From the NCBI GenBank assembly GCA_009733575.1, contig ML769680.1, forward strand, positions 19,536 to 83,535: DNA of 64,000 nt, given 5' to 3'. Positions 58,407 through 64,000 of the stretch are shown in pieces (within the stretch, counting starts at the first letter, position 1; each line of letters begins with the position of its first letter). The notes below the pieces were generated by a model, which saw only the letters and a list, made by a program, of their open reading frames with translations, was not told where the DNA came from and made no database searches. A program made the translations under genes and the position numbers. Source of the DNA: Gymnopus androsaceus JB14 (taxonomy: Eukaryota; Basidiomycota; Agaricomycetes; Agaricales; Omphalotaceae).

Positions 58407-58798
58407 CTGTACCATTTCGATCGAGTGTTCATCCAGGATGATGCATGATGCATTGACACCACCAGCTCATTGGTTCATTGACCTCAATGATGCATGATGG
58501 AGAAAAATTTGAGTTCAGTTCACCACAAATTTAGTGCTTGTCCAGAGCCCAATATACTTGAAATAGTTTGTTGTGAGCTGAGGAAACAATAACAGCTAAT
58601 TGTACAGCATTTTTTGATAGCCAATGCAGCTGTACATGGGGTAAAAACAGCCGTGAACAGAAAATTTATTATCTAGGTAGAAAAATGATGGATTTGATAT
58701 TAGTTCAGAGGCACATATGATGCATGACAAATTTGGATTTTAGTTCAGTTCAGAGGTGCCCATGACGCATGACTGAACGCTCGATCGAAATGGTACAG
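58407..58798. mobile_element. 392-bp MITE, TA target duplication, with empty site at 45050
   Basis: Both ends read inwards CTGTACCATTTCGATCGAG(T/C)GTTCA; TA flanks (58405-58406 and 58799-58800). The NLR copy 1 flank near 45050 reads ACAGTAGCATGTAATG without the insertion. No coding sequence; a Tc1/mariner-like source is likely. Confidence 0.88.
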
Positions 58799-58926
58799 TA
58801 GCATGTAATGATTTGGCAACTTCCAAGCAAGGCCCTAATGGGATAAGGGGGAAACAACTCAACTGGTGAAATGTAAAAATGTAAGGGCTCCAATTTACAT
58901 ACAATGGTGTATATAAGGCAAATGAG

Positions 58927-59625
58927 CATCAGCAAAACCTGGGTGGTGGTCATAGCAGCCATAGCAAGCTATAGCAGGCCATAGCAGCCATAGTTCTCTA
59001 CAGAACTATGAGGTGCTATAAGGTGCTATGAGCTCCTGTGGGGTTGTTGAATATTCGCGCCAACTGTCAAACTTGTTTCGACATCTCATCATCTGTCATT
59101 CAACTCCGCGGGTGCCGGTGGGCACTATATAAGAGTCGACGCGCATCGTTGCAACGTCGTAACATCAACTTCTTTCCCTCCAAGATTCTTCCAACGGTGA
59201 GTGCCTGCTTTCTTTCAAGTATTCTACTAACAGGCATTGCCAGCAGTCATCACTCATGAGTAGTAACGATAGTAGTATCACTACATTAGTACTGTATGTA
59301 GAAATCATTATACTAGTCTCGCTACATTGTACTAGTACTACAAATGAGTCAATAAATTATTTTAATGATTATCTGTAGTCTTGCAATGGTTTCGCACAAG
59401 TCTCGCAAGCCAGGAGAACAATTCAAATGAATAATATATTTTGTATTGAATGTTATTCTGACAGATGACATTTTTGTGATCTCCGTCGCTCTTATAGCAT
59501 TCCATAGCACTTCATAGCAATCCATAGCTCTGGACAGAGGGTACCCTTGCTATGGCTGCTATGAGTGCTATGAGCGCTGCACAGAACTGGACAGTTCTGT
59601 GCAGCACACCCAGGTTTTGCTGATG
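58927..59625. mobile_element. 699-bp element with CATCAGCAAAACC ends, CATAGC subterminal words
   Basis: The ends read inwards CATCAGCAAAACCTGGGTG, 19 bp identical; AG flanks both sides. The empty site is in the first NLR flank at about 45168. Subterminal 100 bp at each end are packed with CATAGC/GCTATG, plus a small hairpin ACAGTTCTGTGCAGC. The centre holds a promoter-like fragment (59120-59260). Confidence 0.78.
59120..59260 (+). promoter_or_regulatory. Captured promoter/5'UTR-like fragment
   Basis: GGGCACTATATAAGAG (TATA box) is followed at about 30-60 bp by a CT-rich leader (CTTCTTTCCCTCC), then a GTGAGT donor (near 59196), a CTAAC branch site, and a CAG acceptor (near 59242), and an ATG at 59256. 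This is the layout of a strong basidiomycete promoter with a 5' UTR intron. The frame after the ATG is only 39 codons with no recognisable product. Confidence 0.45.
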
Positions 59626-59898
59626 AGGAATCAAATGGGGTTTAGGCATTTTCAGTGAGTATTGCAATGGACACAGAACCTGTAAATCCAAAATGAGCAT
59701 CTCAAGACTAACAGTAGCTTTGATGGAAGTGACAGGAAAAGGAAATGGGAAAGAACCTCTGGACCTAGAGGTCCAGTCAATGTTTCTTGTGACTAGGAAT
59801 GTTGAAAGATTGTGACTTGACAAGGGGACTGTCAAACAGAGTTTAAGAAACTAGTTGCTAAAGTACTTACAGGAAAAAATAAAAAGTTCTTAGATTCA

Positions 59899-61278
59899 TC
59901 ATTCCATAATGCAATGAAACCATTCCTTGCCGTATACATGATCTGTGAAGGATAACTTAGTGTATCCTACCCAAGATATAATGCATAAATTCTGAGGCCT
60001 CCATAATGGTCTATGAAACTGAGGAGGAATCCAAATTATACCATAAGGACAATTTGGAAAGATAATCCATCCATCACTTGAAAGATTCCAGTTATTGTGT
60101 GCTAGACAGAATAAGTTAAAGATCAAGCATAGACAGAAAATAGAAACACTACCCTCAGTGTGATCTGTGAGTATGTTATTCATTGGAGAATCAAAAGTGG
60201 GATCCCAAATCCTGAGTGTCTTGTCATCAGAGCCAGACACAATCCTGGTTCCATCATGTGAAAAGGCTACTGAATTGACCCAACCATCATGACCTTGCAG
60301 AGGATCACCCATTTGAGCACCAGTAGTGGCATCCCAGATCCTGACTGTTTTGTCAGAAGAGCCAGACACAATCCTGGTTCCATCATGTGAAAAGGCTACT
60401 GAATAGACCCTACCATCATGACCTTGCAGAGGATCACCCATTTGAGCACCAGTAGTGGCATCCCAGATCCTGACTGTTTTGTCATCAGAACCAGACACAA
60501 TCCTGGTTCCATCATGTGAAAAGGCTACTGAATGGACCCAATCATCATGACCTTGCAGAGGATCACCCATTTGAGCGCCAGTAGTGGCATCCCAGATCCT
60601 GACTGTTTTGTCAAAAGAGCCAGACACAATCCTGGTTCCATCATGTGAAAAGGCTACTGAATAGCATTCCATGGCTCAACTAAGAGTTTTTTGATCTGCT
60701 CCTCTGGCATCCCCAGATGATCAGGATCTTCTTGCATGATATTCATCAGTGAAGCTGCAAATATCCCAGAGAATTTTGCTAGCTGATATACTAATGTAGG
60801 AACAATCATCTGGTAATCTCTGCATTCTGGGATTTGGTGTGAACAAAAAAAGGTCCCAGCAAGTAGACCTTTCTTCTTTAATCTCATGCAAAGAGACATT
60901 GCAATTGTACTTTTGCCTGTTCCAGCCATCCCACACATCCAATAGCCAAGTGCATTGAAAGGGTTTTTGCTAGTTGCCCATTTCTCAATGTCAGAAAGAA
61001 TTTGTTCCCTTGTGCCCGAACTACATGGCTTGCGAGCAAGCCTGATACCCACACCTGCATCATAAAATGCCTGTTGTGAGTATGTCAGCTTTCTCATAAT
61101 GATTTCCTATGATTAAGATATAAATAGTCAGTTTGTCACCTTGGTTCATTTTTTACTATTTAAAAGTTAAACTTACATGCAAAATTTTGGGATCTTGATA
61201 AGAAATGTTGTATTGATTTCCCTGAATATTGTTGAACTCTCCTCCACTTATACCAAAACCTTGAGCATTTGAAAACAT
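59899..61278 (-). pseudogene. NACHT-WD40 NLR, internally deleted copy 2
   Basis: Exon 1 (61278-61177) and the start of exon 2 (61106 on) match copy 1 almost exactly, including Walker A GMAGTGKST. After KKLLVEPWNA (near 60675) the sequence jumps into a WD40 unit (YSVAFSHDGTR) with a frame change, removing Walker B, the helical region and 11 WD40 units. Four WD40 units remain, then the C-terminal module (GWIIFPNCPYGIIWIPPQF) and a stop at 59899. In the NACHT frame a TAG follows the junction. So two separate frames remain and no full receptor can be made. Confidence 0.9.
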
Positions 61279-62007
61279 TGTCGAAGAAGAGATGATGGTG
61301 GTTGATGGTCAAGGGACAATTAACTTTGTCAGATTTCCCACGTCACCGTCCACATGTCTTGAGGGCAGGTTAAAGATTTCGTGGCATTATTTGGGACTTT
61401 GGCAGTGACGTTAATGAATACTTAAGTATAGGTATGCAGTAGTACATGCACTAGTGTGTAGCTACGTTGTACATAAACATGTATCAGACATAAGCACAAC
61501 ATGTAGTAAAGCTCTTCTCTCTTTGTTTCTCCCAATCTATACATATATAGGAGCGGATGGCTTAGAAGTTAGTAGTCATCGTCGCAGGTCGGTGTGTGTG
61601 TGCATTCAGAACAAGCAAGACAGGGAAGGGTTTTGCATGTTTGGTGAGGTAGGTATATACATGCGGGAAGAGGGGCGTACACCATAGCGTATACGAGGGA
61701 GCAGCCAAATACACCATCGGTATCGGTGTCGAAGCATGGTGCATATGGGAAGGTATGGTTTCAGCATCGATAAAGGAGGTTAAGAGTGATGGAAAAGGGG
61801 AGGGTAGCGGTGACATGTAACCTGAGGAGAGATGAGATGATGCAAGGAAGAGAGGGAACAAAAAGCATGTTGTCGGTGTCGGCATAAACCCAAACGAAAG
61901 AAAGGTAGAGCTGGAACTCATTTCGTTCGCACCTTTCCTCGCTGAAGCAATCTTTTTCGGTATACGTACAGTAACGTACTGAGGGTGAGAGTCTCTGACT
62001 GTAGACA
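61279..62007. promoter_or_regulatory. Upstream region of NLR copy 2
   Basis: Duplicate of 49617-50330 with few differences by eye. Nothing coding. Confidence 0.35.
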
Positions 62008-62330
62008 TCAGCCCTTCACCAGCACGACTTCCACCTTCACTACGTTAGTCTTCAAGAAAGCCGGCGTAGTATACTTCCTTTGATCTATGGGCATTCGGAG
62101 AGCGATTTTTCGAAAGGTGCCACGTTGCGACGAGCGAAGCCATGCTCTTCTGACAAGCACACAATTCAGAAGAGCGGGAGAGGTGGTCGAGGTCCAAGTG
62201 CTATGAGGAAACAAGCGCCAGAAGTTGGGCGTTGATCTCTGCCCAGCCATCTTTCTACTTGATTTCGCGTAAAGTTCGCTTCTCATTACCATCCGTCGTT
62301 TCTCAAGAAATATTACGGCCTGCATTCTCC
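62008..62330 (-). pseudogene. F-box-like gene remnant, copy 2
   Basis: LLNCVLVRRAWLRSSQRGTF, then RKIALRMPIDQRKY; same layout as 50334-50680 and ends VKVEVVLVKG-stop. ATG at 62325 (MQAVIFLEKRRM) gives 105 codons in one frame, longer than in copy 1. Could be a short real protein; family weakly supported. Confidence 0.3.
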
Positions 62331-62457
62331 TTCATACGCAGCAAAGTCCCACAATATAACGTCGTGAACAGTCTCGTACTCGTTCAATCATCGTAAGAAT
62401 CGCAAGCATGCAGTGATTAGTACCCGACTATACATGTCTAGAATCACAGTCCATATA

Positions 62458-64000
62458 TTAATCTACTTCTAATACCGTGCCTCGTTGAACACTACCCCAA
62501 CCTGCGGAATTCGATTAGTACCAAACGCTAAAGATTAATCACAGTAGATACTCACCGACTAATCGCCAATGGTTCTCGATTCTATGAGAGAGCGCAACCT
62601 TCTCTCCTACTTCGGTACATGCGGGGGACGTCAGCTGGATCTTGGCCATGTCAGCTTTCACATTGAGGACACGGCCGCCAGTCGACGTAGAGCCGATATT
62701 AATGAGCAGTAGCTCATTTTTAGTCGGCTTGGAAACCTTTGTCTGCTTCTTGTCTTCGGTCTTTACACCAAGGAGACGACGAAGAAGGAAAAGATTGATT
62801 TCGAGTTCTAAACGAAACGTTAAACGTGGGGATCTAATCGAAAGAAAAGTGCAGAACACGAAGTGTAAATCTTGGAAAGCTTCCCAACACCTGTCCGACC
62901 AGCCTGTCTGCTCTGCAAAGCGTAGGATCGACCCGAGTACCAACACCGATAATTCCGCCAGGAACAGCAGAAGAGACATGATTCGGCTGAAGATGGGCTG
63001 GCACTTGGTTCGGCCTTGACTGTCTTTGGTAACAATACCCGGTCGGATTTCGACTTCCTGTCCCAATCGAAGAACACCGGGATCCACCAGCGACACCACC
63101 CTTGAGCTCGTCGACTTCAGCACCTGGCTTGTTGACATCGAAAGAACGGATGACAATCAGCCTAGGATCCGAGGTAAAGTCGCGAACAGGGATCGGAATC
63201 CGTTTTACGATGTATTCATTGACAGCGTCGATGTTGTATTTCAACTGTGCAGATATCGGGAAGATAGGTGATGACTCGGCGACCATTCCTTGAAGTATAA
63301 CGCACATGAGCACCAGTCTGAATGATAAACTCAAGAGCGTACCTTTTACGAACTCTGCAATACTTTTTTTGTGCTCTAGTCGACTTTATTTTGCAAAATG
63401 ATGATGTTTTCCAGCTTCATGATCTCAACGGCAGCGAGATGCTCAGAAGCTTGGGGTTGTGGACAAGTTTTGGCTCCTGCTACCAGAAAAAGCGCTGTGC
63501 GGCTCCGTTGAGCATGGTAGCCATGAGAATGTCGTGTCCGGGACAATCGACAAAGGAAACGTGTCGGACGAGTCGCATTCGATGCCTACATCCTGGGCGT
63601 TCAAATGGAGGATTATTCTTTGTCCGAGCGATATGAACGATAGCAGCCTGGTCGTGGGCAGGCGGCGTTCTCGCATTTGTAGATCTGGATGGGCAACAAT
63701 TAGTGCTGATTTTTGCGATAAACAAAAACGACGTACTTTGGCGTTGGTATAACCCAATTTAATTGTAGTATTCCATACCAGCTCATTGAATCTATCCGTC
63801 ATTACTCCAGATATGGCCTTGACCACTGTCGATTTTCCGTGCACGACATGTCCAATGGTACCTGCGACACATCGATACAGATTTGAAGCAAAGAGTAGAG
63901 CAACGAGTACCTAGATTTATTGGAGCCTTTAATGTATATAAGCAATTGCGATCTACCTTATCGCAGAATCTGAGAGCTTACCTGTTTAGATAGGTTTCAG
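62458..64000 (-). pseudogene. eIF2-gamma pseudogene, copy 3, runs off window
   Basis: 62558-64000 repeats 1-1443 almost base for base. The last exon is present (62501-62458; WGSVQRGTVLEVD-stop), and the end of the preceding exon reads NHWRLVG, intact. The C-terminal part [20 protein letters not shown] to the end of domain III is in one frame except for the shared deletion before [10 protein letters not shown]. The frame-breaking deletions listed for copy 1 are all present here too. Confidence 0.9.
62558..64000. repeat. Near-identical repeat of window positions 1-1443
   Basis: Direct repeat; only scattered single-base differences by eye. Both window edges cut it, so its full extent is unknown. 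Confidence 0.95.

Overview
The window reads as nuclear DNA of a basidiomycete fungus, most likely an Agaricomycete. Coding regions are cut by many 45-70 bp introns with GT-AG ends. The gene families fit: a KDZ transposase with a CxC cysteine cluster, a NACHT-WD40 NLR with the N-terminal GGxFxxIxG motif, ABCC-type transporter exons, and copia elements. I cannot name the species.

Two things shape the window. The first is a tandem segmental duplication whose unit runs NLR, F-box-like remnant, eIF2-gamma, ABC transporter joined to a serine-hydrolase fragment. eIF2-gamma copies lie at 1-1500, 50793-52437 and 62458-64000 (the last continues past the window). ABC/hydrolase copies lie at 3780-11310 and 53725-57481. 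NLR copies lie at 45445-49616 (apparently intact, 1331 aa, 15 near-identical WD40 repeats) and 59899-61278 (NACHT cut and fused out of frame to 4 repeats). All eIF2-gamma and ABC copies look dead.

The second is nested transposons, several proved by target-site duplications (TSDs) or by an empty paralogous site inside the same window. A degenerate DDE transposon (7195-10857) sits in ABC copy A; copy B holds the empty site. A copia element (12763-36270, TSD CAACC) is split in pol by a 16.7-kb element (14771-31509) with inverted ends and duplicated ACATCCC. That large element carries a multi-exon KDZ transposase, an intact 1066-codon Spt5-like NGN/KOW gene, a 183-codon gene, a small gene itself split by a 2.77-kb non-autonomous element (TSD GCATCAGG, reading frame matching on both sides), and an intact 700-codon gene of unknown function. 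A second full-length copia (37923-43606, TSD TCTCT) sits inside a 570-bp hAT-like MITE (37786-44044, TSD ATTATGAG). Two TA-flanked MITEs and two elements with CATCAGCAAAACC ends complete the set.

The genes most likely to be functional are the NLR at 45445-49616 and the cargo of the 16.7-kb element. The copia copies show heavy CpG decay: stops sit at former CGA codons. This suggests cytosine methylation or a RIP-like process in this genome. The best candidate for something undescribed is the giant KDZ-type transposon with an Spt5-like elongation-factor gene as cargo.
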